From positions 527,992 through 591,991 of the forward strand of contig JAPDOI010000434.1 in assembly GCA_029168955.1 (NCBI GenBank): a stretch of DNA of 64,000 nt, given 5' to 3'. A model generated the notes under the pieces. The model saw nothing but the letters and a program-made list of their open reading frames with translations, did no database searches and was not told the origin of the DNA. Shown one piece after another: positions 10,801-22,800 of the stretch. Source of the DNA: Aplectana chamaeleonis. Its lineage: Eukaryota > Nematoda > Chromadorea > Rhabditida > Cosmocercidae. Made by a program: the position numbers and the translations under genes. Position 1 is the first letter of the stretch, and the number at the start of each line of letters is the position of its first letter.

Positions 10801-13800
10801 GCGAAGCGCTCACCAGATTCGGCTTTGATTCACCATCGCGCAACTCCCTAATCTCAGTATCAGGGTCCAGAGTAAACGTAGGAAGACCGTTCTTCTTGCA
10901 TTTATTATACTTCAGAAAGCTGAATAACTGTTCAAAAAATGGTCCGGAATGGTTACCTGAGATTCGAGAAAAATTGTCAAAACCACGCGAATTTGGTTCA
11001 AAAAAAAAAGGGTTCATCTCCTTTTTTTTATTCAGTTGGCGTTCACGATCTTGTTGGAACACTTATCGTTGAGCTAAGAAGCTCATTTTTGACCAGAAAG
11101 TTGGTTATGATTGCACCTAGCTCCTGTCAAATTTTGAAGTTTGTAGCTCAATTTTTGTGGAACTTCAAAATCGAGGGTCAGGAAAGACAAAAACACGTAA
11201 ACATGTTAGTATCAAACATCCGACGTTTACTCATACGTAGAAATGAACTAATGAAATAAACACCGTTACTGATAGGCTTTTGCCCAGGGGCCGTATGCAA
11301 GAACGCGCCGGATGGGGCAAGGGCAGTGCAGTCGGCGCCTTTGAAGATCGCCGCTGCTCACAACACAGGACACGCCTATCGTGGGTGGTCACAAGTCAAG
11401 ACCCGTATGTCGTGCCCCAGCAGTCTTTCTCACTGCCCCACAGCCGCTCTAATCTCCTAGCTGGTGCGGCTAGGGCACAGCGATGAGGCACGACATACGC
11501 GTTTCGGCTTGTGACCAACTACGGGAAACATGTCGTGTCTTGTAAGCAACAGCGATCTTCAAAGACGCCGACTGCACTGCCCCTGCCAGCCGGCGCGTTC
11601 TTGCATACGGCCCCAGGATTGAACGCTCTCTGAGACCGGGCAACGCTTCAATCAATACGGCGGGATCTCGGAACTACTTTTTGGAACGCCGCACGGTGTG
11701 ACTCACAAGTGCGCCACAGAGCGCCGTAGATGGTGTGCGGGACCCCAGTAGGAGTGCGCCAGACACCGTAGAAAGTGTGTGGGACCCAAGCGGATCTGCG
11801 CCGGGCCACATATAAAATGTGCGGTACCCAAGTGGAAGTGAGTCGGACGCCATGGAAAGTGTGGGGGACCCAAATGGGTGTGCGCAGAACGCCGTAGAAA
11901 GTTTGTGGGACCCGAATTAGTGTGTGCGGGACGCCGTAGAAAGTGTGTGGGATTCAAATGAGAAAGCGCCGGACACCGTAGAAAGTGTGTGGGACCCAAG
12001 TGGAAGTGCGTCGGACGCCATAAAAAGCGTGCGGGACCCAAGTGGGAGTGCGCCGGGCGCTGCAGAAAGTGTGTGGGACCAGAATAAGAGTGGTCGGACG
12101 CCATAGAAAGTGTGCGGGACCCAAATGGGTGTGCGCAGTACGTCGTAGAAAGTGTACGGGACCCAAATAACAGTGCGTCGGACGCCGTAGAAAGTGTGCG
12201 GGATCCAAATGAGAGTGCACCGGACACCGTAGAAAGTGTGTGGCACCTAACGGATCTGCGCCGGGCCCCGTATAAAATGTGTGGTACTCAATTGGAAGTG
12301 CGTCGGACGCCATAGAAAGTGTGCGACACTTAAGTGGGAGTGCGCCGGACGCTGCAGAAAGTGTATGGGACCCGAAGAAGAGTGGTCGGACGCCATAGAA
12401 AGTGTGCGGTACCCAAATGGGAGTGCGCCGGACACCGTAGGAAGTGTGCGAGACCCGAATGCAAGCACGCCCATGCCGATAGTTTTTTCCGCAGGGCTAC
12501 CGTAACCATTCTTGAACAAAACATGATAACGAACGATAACAAAAAGGGCAGAGGAGCGGTATGCATTCATTCACACACCGCTCTCTTCGAGAAATCACTG
12601 GAAAGTGGCTGAGGTGTTCGATATTGTACGAACATGATTGTTGGCTAATACGATGTGCTCATATCAAAGCTGACACATGAAAAATTTTTGAAGGAGGGTT
12701 ACGGTAGCCCTGCGGAAAAAATGATTGGCATGAGCGTGCCTGTGACCCGAATGGGTGTGCGCAGAACGCCGTAGAAAGTGTGCAGGATATCAGTTGGGGT
12801 GTGCAGCACCTCATGAAAAAAATGCAGGCTATCAGTGATAGTATGTAGGACATTAGGGTGAAGCTGCAGGATGTCATAGAAAGTGGCCAGGACATCAGTG
12901 GGAGTGTGCAGGACGGCATAGAAGGGGGGGGGGCAGGGCATCAGTGGGTTTACAGGCCATAAAACGGCCAAAGTCTCACCGTCGACTGCGTACCACGCGC
13001 TGCGCGACCGCACGCGCGTCGGAAGCAGACGAGTTTTGGCCGCCGCGCGACGAGTTCCGGCCGCCGCGCGACGTTTCGGCCTCCCAGCGGCGGACGAAAC
13101 TCGTCGCGCGGCGGCCAAAACTCGTCTGCTTCCGACGCGCGTGCGGTCGCGCAGCGCGTGGAACGCAGTCGACGGTGAGACTTTGGCCGTTTTATGGCCT
13201 GTACTTTGAATTAACACCATCAGGCATAAATCATGTTAGAAAGGTAACCTTAAGGAAAATTAAATGAAATTCCTGAAAGTTTAGGTTCCTGGCAAAAGTA
13301 AAGATTTGGCATGGCCATTTTTTCGAAAAATTAGAAGTATACTCAGTTAAATGGGAAGGTAAAGAAAAATGAAAAGAGGTTTTGAAATATTCCTGAGAAC
13401 GATTTGGCATAGAATGATTTGATTTTCGGGAAATGTAGTGAAATAGTTGAAAGTATGATTTGGCAGTCGAGTTTGAACCAACTATTGATAACAGTTGTGC
13501 AAAACGAGAGATCGCATTGTATGAGCTTATCCGTAGAACATATCGAAGCAAAATCACGCGTGATAAGGCAAGCAGTAAAAGCTCCTTTGGGAGCTGGAAG
13601 TCCGCATTCTTCACGTATTAGGTGAAGCACTCAGAACGTCGGAGGGCCGTGTGCCCGGGAATTTTCGACCAAGGGCGAGCGGCGGGAGCCATGTTTTGCG
13701 GGCGGAGAATCATCAGGCGCGAGGCGGGGCGCCACCAAATTTCGTTAGCTTGGTCCTACAGGGAAAAACCGAAACAGGAGAAAACATGTTCGCTAGGGCA

Positions 13801-16800
13801 TATCGCATGACACGTTGAACGAAAGAATCAAACCCGTACCACATACGGAGCACAATTTTATGATGACTTCACTGAAGGCACCACTTAGTAAGTACTTACA
13901 TCATCGCGCACTTCGCGGGGTGGCAGTAAGGTAAGATCCCCAGTCTATCGATTAGGCTTGCATGGGACACCCACAATGGGGTTTGGAAAATTTTGGAAAA
14001 GGGAGTAGCACCCGTCCAGGGTGTGAGAGGGGTGGTTCCCGGGAATTGTTATACAGGGAATCAATCATTCAAGCGATGACACCGCGGAGATCTTCTGCCC
14101 GGGCCCCGCGCCCTTTTGCTTGGATGTCCGGGCGTCGCTCCCATGATGAGTCATGGGGCTGGGGCGGGGACCTGTAGGGCGCCAGGCGCGGAGGGGGGCC
14201 CCGCCTCGCTGAGTGGTGGGTACGGGGGCGCGGCCCTCCGACGTTCTGAGCAAAATCAACTGTTTTTTCCATAGCACGCGTGATTTTGCTTTGATATGTT
14301 CTACGGATAAGCGCATACAATGCGATCTCTCGTTTTGCACAACTCTTTTCAATAGTTGGTTCAAACTCGAATGCCAAATCATACTTTCAACTATTTCACT
14401 ACATTTCCCGGAAATCAAATCATTCTATGCCAAATTGCTCTCAGGAATATTTCAAAACCTCTTTTCATTTTTCTTTACCTTCCCATTTAACTGAGTATAT
14501 TTCTAATTTTTCGAAACAATGGCCATGCCAAATCTTTACTTTTGCCAGGAACCTAAACTTTCAGGAATTTCTATAATGGGCTTGATTCGCCAGGATTTTT
14601 TGTCTGTTTCGTAAAAGTCGCTCACCGATGGCCCACATCCATGCTCTCCCATCAGATTGACGACGTAGTCGTAGGCAAATTCGAAGCCGGCAACCCCTGA
14701 AAAGATCCAGTCAAACACGTTCTAGCCGCTGCCGTGAACTTTGTTTCATTAACTTGTAGAAATTGTAGAACTTGTGGGATGCCCGAGATTAACCATACCA
14801 AAAAGGGGTACAACATCTGAGTGGTACCCAGTTGATATGAGTCAGGAATTGAAATAAAGAAGATTTTATGGTCCCTCAACATTACTCATTGAAGAATTCG
14901 CCTGATGCCTGACCAATACTTCCTCGTTTGTATACTGTTGTGTTGTTGCTTATACGACACCCAAACACCGGCTATGCTTACTTTCTCAATCTGCTTCAAA
15001 TGTGTCGATGGTCGATCAAGTTTGGTTAAGAGTATTTGAAGATTCCTCAATCGTCTGACGCGGCGTTGTTTCCACTCCCGCCCCTAGCACTTCGTTGTCT
15101 AACTTTAATGGTCTTCCTGATCGATGCGAGTGGGAAAGATTAAAATTACCCGATTTGAACTTTGAAAACAACCCTTGGCATTTACGAATGTCCGATGCAT
15201 TTGGATAAACATCTCAAAGGTTTTTCGACGCAACTATTGCGTTGCGTCCCTTGCGAAACCTAAAAAGCATGCCATGCCGGATAAGTACCACTTCTGGTTT
15301 TTGACTGGGCATTTTACCCAAGATTACAAAAGAATGTAGTTCAATAATCTATAAGTAAAGAAATCACTGTAACCTCACAATCTCTTTGGCGCGCCTCTGA
15401 ATCAAAGAATGAGCTGTAAAATGACAAAGAAGTGTTGATATACGCAGAAACGACATTACTTTCCGGTCCCTTAAATGGTCAATGTCACCTCATCGTGGTA
15501 AAGAGGTGAACATTGATGATCAGGATTCGTCCTGTGAAATGGCCAACGGCACAAACGGTCACGCAGTTCGACGTGGCATTAGTTCTACTAATGTGAGAAC
15601 GGGCGGCTCCCGATAGCACCGGCTTTGCACTCTGGAAGTAAATACCCCACAAACCTGGATTCTACATTCGCTGATATTATGAAACCGACCCGAAATCGGA
15701 TATGCCCTCCGACGACGCCCGGAGATGCCTCTACCGAGGACGGACAAGAAACAGGACGGGGCGTCACTGGAAAACCCCACACCCAACGCGGACAATGTCT
15801 ACGCATCTGAACGTACAACTGTCGAACGTTCGCATCGGACGCAGACCTCAGAACTCTCCTACATCAGTGTAGAAGAATTAAGTATGACGTTTTTTGCTTG
15901 CAGGAAATGAAAGTGAAAGAAGCGTACACGAGGAAGACGGATGAAAGAGAACTGATCGTAATGGGAGGGAAGGTTGCGCTAAGAGTATTGGAGGAGTCGG
16001 CTTCCTTGTTCATCCTGGACTTCAGCTCGTCGTCCACTCGCATAAAATTCTGGGTCCCCGTTTAGCTGTGTTGCGATTGAGTACTGAACAGAAATCTCTT
16101 ATCTCCATCGTGAACTGCTATGCACCAACAGATGTGGCAGAAGATGAGGAAAATGATAATTTGTTCTGTGAACTTGAGGCAGCATTTAGAAGGGAAAAGT
16201 CTTACTACAAATTCATTTGTGGAGACTTCAATGCAACTCTGGGCAACGCAAATGACGGCAATTTGAGGCCTGGCCAACACGGAAACGGCATCAGAAACAA
16301 CAACGGTCTTCGCATGCTGGATCTACTGTCATCTTGGAACCTGTTCCACGGCAATTCCCTTTTTGAGAAGAAACAACACAGGAGATGGACATGGGAGAGC
16401 CCCAACGGGCAGACACACTCGGAGCTGGACCATGTGCTGACAATCGAAGGTGGAGTCTAATCGATATTGGCGTCTTGCCATCCTTTGACTGTGGAAGCGA
16501 TAATCGAATTCTTTGAACAAAGATTCGCCTAAATAATCGAATCTTCAAAAGGGACACACATCGACGCGCCCATATTCGTTTTTCCCAGTATAATGAAGCT
16601 GTAATGGAAGCAGCGATTAACAGCTATCCTTGGAGGTTGGCGGATGACCCCACAACAGACTTTGAGGAGCTCGTTAAAGGTCTACTTCAATGTGGGAAGG
16701 TGTCAGTGGAAGGTCGACAGCCCGAAAAGGAGAGGTTGAATCCTACTACTCCGGAACTTCTCAAACGCCGAGGTGAGATGAGAACAGATCAAACTATATC

Positions 16801-19800
16801 ACATCCGGAAAAGACTGTCGTTAATAAGGCTTGTCGCTCAACAGTAAAGGAGTCTACTAGGCAGCACCGTAAAAGTATGTTGCTCTCGGCCGCAGCTCAA
16901 GGACGGAGTCTAAAACGTTGTCGGTACGATCTCTCGGACTACCATGCCGTAACGACTTGTTTGAAGGACAAGCATGGAAGATCTAAAACTGCAAGAGTCG
17001 ATATGGAGCGCATAGTTTCGGACTTCTATACGGATCTCTATAGTTGAACAACTGTGGTTCCACGATGTTATTCTCCTGCGGCAGATCCAGTACCTACAAT
17101 TCTCTCATCTGAAGTCAAAAATGTTTTGCGGTCGCTCAAGAAAGGAACAGCTTCTGGTCCTGATGGCATTTCTGCAGACTTGCTGGGTGCAGGAGGCAAA
17201 GCCACGTGCAAATTACTGGCTGAACACTTCAACTTCTATCTCGAAGCTCGGTCCATACGAGATCAATGGAAATGCTCCTGAACAGGAGTGAATGGAAATG
17301 CTCCTGAGCAGGAATGATTTTCAAGAAAGAAGACATAGAGGATATCGGAAGCTATCGTCCCATCGCTCTACTGTCGATTGCATACAAGGTCTTTACCAAG
17401 ATTTTACTCAATCGTTTGGAGGTTACTATGGATGCATACCAACCAGTAGAACAAGCCGGATTCAGAAAAGGTTTGTGTTGTATGGATCACATCCACACCG
17501 TATCCCAATTGATCGAACGATGTCGGGAATACGAAATGCCGTTGCGCCTCACCTTTGTCGATTACAAAAAAGCATTCGATTCGGTGGAGACAAATGCACT
17601 GCTCAACACTTTGTTACACGCCGAAGTAGAGCCATCCTATGTAAATATAATGGAGTAGTGTAACTCAGGAACATCCACAACTATTCAGTTGTTCGAACGC
17701 AAGCTGCAAATTCCAATTGAGAAGGGGGTCCCTCATGGTGACACAATTTCACCGAAGCTTTTCACGTCTGCCCTCAAATATGTGAAGTGTCGACTCGCCT
17801 GGGACGACAAAGGCTTCAATATCAATGCAAAGAAACTCTCAAATTTGCGGTTGGCAGACGACACCGTGCTGATCAACAGCGACACCACGACGGAGATGAC
17901 TGAGATGCTGAGGGAGTTAGATGGCGTAGGCAAGACGATTGATCTAGTGATGAACATGAAGAAAACTCAGACGATGGCGAAGCAGTGGTGCAATGATGGG
18001 TTATTTACCTCGACGAAAACCAACTGGACAAAGTCGACAGCTACGTGTACCTGGGTCGAGACGTCAACATGGCAAATTGCTTGACGAACGAAATCGGTCG
18101 ACGAAGAAGAGCAGCCTGGACAGCAATGGGTACAATTCGAGAGGTGACCAATGAGATTTAGGATGTTAAGCTGCGGGCTCACCTCTTAGACTCCACTGTG
18201 CTGCCAGCTCTTTGCTATAGTACCGAAACATGGGCTCACAATAAGGGCACCTCTGTCGCCATGAGGGCCGCACACAGGGCATTAGAGAGATGTCTTCTGA
18301 GTACGAATCGACGGAGGCAGTGGCAGCAAGGGCAGAGCAGTCAGGAGCTTCGGAAGGAGTCTGGTATCTGAGAAGCGTTGTCCCATATAGAGTCCGCGAA
18401 ACACAGATGGGCAGGACACGTTGTACGCCGAAACGACGATAGATGGAGCACCAGGATCACATACTAGTACCCACGAGGCGTTAAAAGAACTCTTGGCCGC
18501 CCCGCAAAGCGTGGGACTGACACATGTAACAAGTCATTCAAACGAAGAGGTCTACCACTTTGGATGACTGTTGCTATTTCTAGGAAATCCTGGAGCGAAC
18601 GTGGTCCACATCGAGAAGACCACCGATGAAGATGGACCATAAAAGTATCAAGGTAAGGTAAGGGTAATCGTCAAAGGCTGGAAGTCCAGACATAAGTAAG
18701 GATCATTTCTGAAAACAAGACCTCTTTTACCAGTTTTCTCCAAATTTCATTCAAAACATCACATTCCATTGAAACTTTGTTTTTTCGAAAACATTTGCGT
18801 CATGTAAGCATTCCACTCGAGCTGCATTGCTTTGTTCTCTTCCGCCTGAGATACATTCAATGACGTGATACTGTGGAAAAAAGAAATCATACGCTCATAG
18901 GAAGATGAGAGTTTGTAGTCCCTTCAATTATTCTAGTCAAGCGGATGGACGGGACGCGATCATTTGTGGAGACCCATGCAACGTTCGTGAAACCACCCGA
19001 AAGCGAGTCGCGATCACGAACGGTGACCTACCACAACGCCCTCGCCCATTCACTACAGGGTGCTTTTTAACACTTAGGAGACCGCGCGCTCCACGTCCAA
19101 TCACTATAGTGCGCTTCATAACTATAAAGGCACCCTATTTTCTCAGGATAACTGGATCGATAGATAGTTGTGGGCACCCTTTTGCACATTAGGCGACTTG
19201 TGTTCTTCCGTGTACACTAGTCCACAACAAATTCCGCCGCAAGATTTTTTTTAGCAATTTTTTTCAAAAGTTTTCTGTATTTCCACTATTTCAAAACTAT
19301 AAAGGCACTTGTCTAAACGATTGTAGAACTGCGAATAAGTGGTCCTTCATTGCAAATAGAAGTTTATCGCGATCTCTTCCGTTGAATTCAACTTCGAAAA
19401 CAAGGGTACACATAAAATTGCACAACTTCCATATCAGAGTTGGCCTGTTTTGCTTTCGTAAGTCAAGAATTCCACCTTAGAGCTCATCAAAGCCTCTGTA
19501 GTGCCTTTGAACTGGATGAATCTCTCTGAATCACACACCTCAGATAGCTTTGATGGAATCGATGTTCAGAATATGTGCCAGCTGGCCAAGAAATTGAATA
19601 TTACGGCCTTGGATTTGAGCGAATCGAGAGAGGACCACATGGACAGCAAGATTGTCATCCACTCCCGACTTCGATGACGCCAGAAATACGGACCGAAATA
19701 CCTTTTTAGATATTCCTAGACCGTAAGCAACCAATCAGCGTAACTCAAGGATTTTTTAAGACGATTTCGTAAAGCCAATTGGGTCTGGAAACCGTCATTG

Positions 19801-22800
19801 AGCATGTATTGAAAATTCGACCACGGGACAAGAACGGCATCATATTCAAATAAAGTCGGGTACGGGGGAAGTCATGGTAGTCGTCTACATTATCACTAAT
19901 TTAGTCGAAATAGACACCATGGAGGCGATAAAGTGTCTGGTAATGACCGAGGTGAGGGCAGGTTCGAGGAGGACGTCTTCACCAATTTAACTGCCAAGAT
20001 CCTTCTTGGAAGTGAGCACCAGAGCCGCCTTTGTATGTCCTTCCGACAGTGCAGGCCTCCTTCTAGCGTCTCTGGCAATGTTTTCGATTTATTTGATTCA
20101 CCTTCTGATAGTCGCCGTAGGGGAAATCCGGCTAGAGATTGACACGGACATGCGCGAAGCTGATCGCGCTACTTGACAACTTTCGCCATATCCACTGTAT
20201 TCGCCCCAATTTCAACATTTTCGGAATTCTTCCAGTATTCTTGGTCCTACATGTAGCCTGAGAACATTCAAGTGTGCCGATACCATAGGCGGAACATCTC
20301 AATTATGCAGCGATTTTTCCAATGGAGTGCTCAGGCTCTTGAAACACCTCCACTTGATCTTGAACTTTGGTAGAGAGCGTCATTCCACGGTGAACTATCG
20401 TAAATAGGGATAATACATGCTCCAGTGACGAATGGACGAGCGACTCTGACGAAATTATTGAAAACAACAACTATTTCCTTAGTGCCTTTATAATTTTGAA
20501 ACAGCGTAAAATCGAAAACGCTTCAAGAAGATCTTTGTACTAGAACGTAGAGGAAAAGTTATGACTATGGCCGAGTACGTGTACGGAGAGTACTCGGATA
20601 CTGAACGAGGTTCTTCTCATTACGAATTGTGAGTTTGAGACTTTCAAGAAGATAGGGTGCCTTTATAGTTTTGAAACGCACTGTACAGTGAGTTTTTAAA
20701 TTGTCTTTTTTTGTGATTGCCTATATGAAAAGTAGATATATGGCGCCTAAAGGCAGCAGACACGCTCGAAAAAGTTGTCGAGATAACTACGTTTCTGGAG
20801 TCGCATGGCTTCTAGTAGACTGCTCACGCCGTTGGAAGAGTCAAAAATGAGTCAAAACTAATAAATTTCAGCAATCCAAACCGAAAAATTTCTACAACCC
20901 GCCCCAAAATACAAGCTCGTCCAGATTGATAGTACTAATATGGTCACTTTGGCTGGTTTTTGATGCTTCCAACGAAGTGAACGTTCCAGTACACGCTGTA
21001 GGAGTATATCGGCTTCTCCATCTCAACCGTTTTGTTGCTAAAAATCGCTGCTTCAACCGCGCGCGGCAAAACTCGTCCATTTTCACCCAATAACAAAATA
21101 ATCGTTATTCTTCCATTTGCGCACAGTTTTCGTTCGTTTTTTCGTCAGTTCCCAATACAACCAGTTCCATACCTTTGATTCATGTCATAAAATCGATACC
21201 ATTTTTGAGCGCGTCTGCTGCCTTTAATATATGCATACCAGTTATGGAAGTTGTATTAAGCAGAGATATAAAAGCAATAATTAGAAGGAGTCCGTTTTTT
21301 CGCGAAGTAAAACGAAAAATCGAGTTTTTAGCGTTGGTACGCAGTGTGAAAACGCGGTCCACTAAGTGCTAAATATGGTAAAAAGGTTTGAAATCTCTTC
21401 CCGTCGAAATATGTGCCTGCATAATCGGCTTCTGCGGTCTTCTCTTTTCTACGAACTTCTCTCTCAAAACGTACAAAATTCCGCAGTGTGGAATCGTTTT
21501 TGAAATAAATGGTGGGCAGAAGCCTGAGGGGGCCCCAGTTTGTACAAAAAATGGATTCGTGGTCATGTTCCTACTTCCCGTATGCGGACGTAGAGAATCG
21601 CTCCGAAGAGGTCATTTTGACGCAGAAGGTGCCTGCTTAAAAACGTATCATAACTGAAGTGTTCAGGCTTCTACTAAAAGAAACGTGAGGGCAAGCTCTG
21701 CTGATTTCCATTCCTGGGCTCAGTCAGTTTCAGCGCAGCCATATTTTCGTTATTATTTCCATTTCCTGAAGACATAAAGGCGGCGAACTTAGTAGTCAGG
21801 TGCGAAAGAATATTTCCATCGAATTTTGTAATTCTCGTTGATTTCAAAGAAAATCAATAATCGATTGATTTTTGAGAAAAGTTGGTATTATGTGTACAGA
21901 TTTGCAGAAAACCTTCAGGGGCACTTATTCTTCAAGTTTGAAGCCTGTACCTACGTCGTCAGGGAAACTAAAAAATGGCACGAATTCAGCTATCTTGAAC
22001 ATTGACCTGGCCCAAAAATGGATCTCGGCAATTTGCCCTCGCGTTGTTTCTATAGAGGGTCCAAGGGCTTGAGCTATGACGCGTTTTCAAGCAGACACCC
22101 TCTTCTTCAAAATGACCCCATTGGCGTAGTTCTTTACGTCACATGAGGGAACGAGAAAAATTACCGGAGCCGACTCTATGACGAGTTCTACTGTGAAAAA
22201 TCGAGGACTCTCTAGGCTTTCGCTAATCATTTGTTTCAAAAACTATTTTGCGATTGTAAACTTTGTGCAGTTGGAGAGAGAGGTTTGATGAAAAGAAACT
22301 ACTATACAGGGTGATTAGTGACGAACATGTGTAGGCATGGCAAGGTTAGGAATTATTGTCACCATATTTAAAAAGCACCCTGTAGACTTATATTTTTCTA
22401 TATCTGCACACTTTAAAATTACGCAGGCCACAAATGGACTGGCATGCGTTAGGGGCGCAAGACCTCGCTGCGTGCAGGGTCAGGGGGGAACCTTACTTAC
22501 ATCGCGCCACGAAAATCGCGCGCGATGTGATTTGCTCTGCGATGTACATCGCGCCAACACATCGCATCGCGCTAAAGAGAAACCATAGTTCGACGCCGTT
22601 TCGCGTCCTCATCCAAACATCATAAAAATATGAAAGAGCAGGGTTTTGAAAGTTTTCAAGCTTATTTTCGCAGTCGTTTCGGTTTCGCAAAGTTTCTGCG
22701 CATAAAAGGGAAAAATGAATGAGACGTTTAAGTCTTCTGTTGAATAATATGTAAATAAAACGTTTAAATTGAAGAAACACGATGTTTCAGGGTCATGGTA

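Larger units (their letters stand above)
15480..18655 (+). mobile_element. RTE-type non-LTR retrotransposon, degenerate
   Basis: Order of parts on the plus strand: endonuclease, linker, reverse transcriptase, C-terminal region, and a 3' end of short tandem gtaag units (tcaaggtaaggtaagggtaa, about 18647-18666), typical of RTE tails. The C-terminal part reads [17 protein letters not shown] and GRPAKRGTD near 18400-18530. Multiple in-frame stops and shifts. It sits in the longest intron of the channel gene, same strand as the window and opposite to the gene. Confidence 0.9.

Noticed and set aside
11703..12570. Open frames of 107-174 codons on both strands
   Set aside because: The 42-bp satellite period is divisible by three, so frames stay open by periodicity.
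13890..14035. U1 snRNA or SL1/SL2 gene
   Set aside because: Neither the U1 5' end nor the 22-nt spliced leaders are present; only a generic Sm-like site remains.
14065..14494. ORFs mirrored between 13231-13630 and 14065-14494
   Set aside because: They are the same sequence read from the two arms of one inverted-repeat element.
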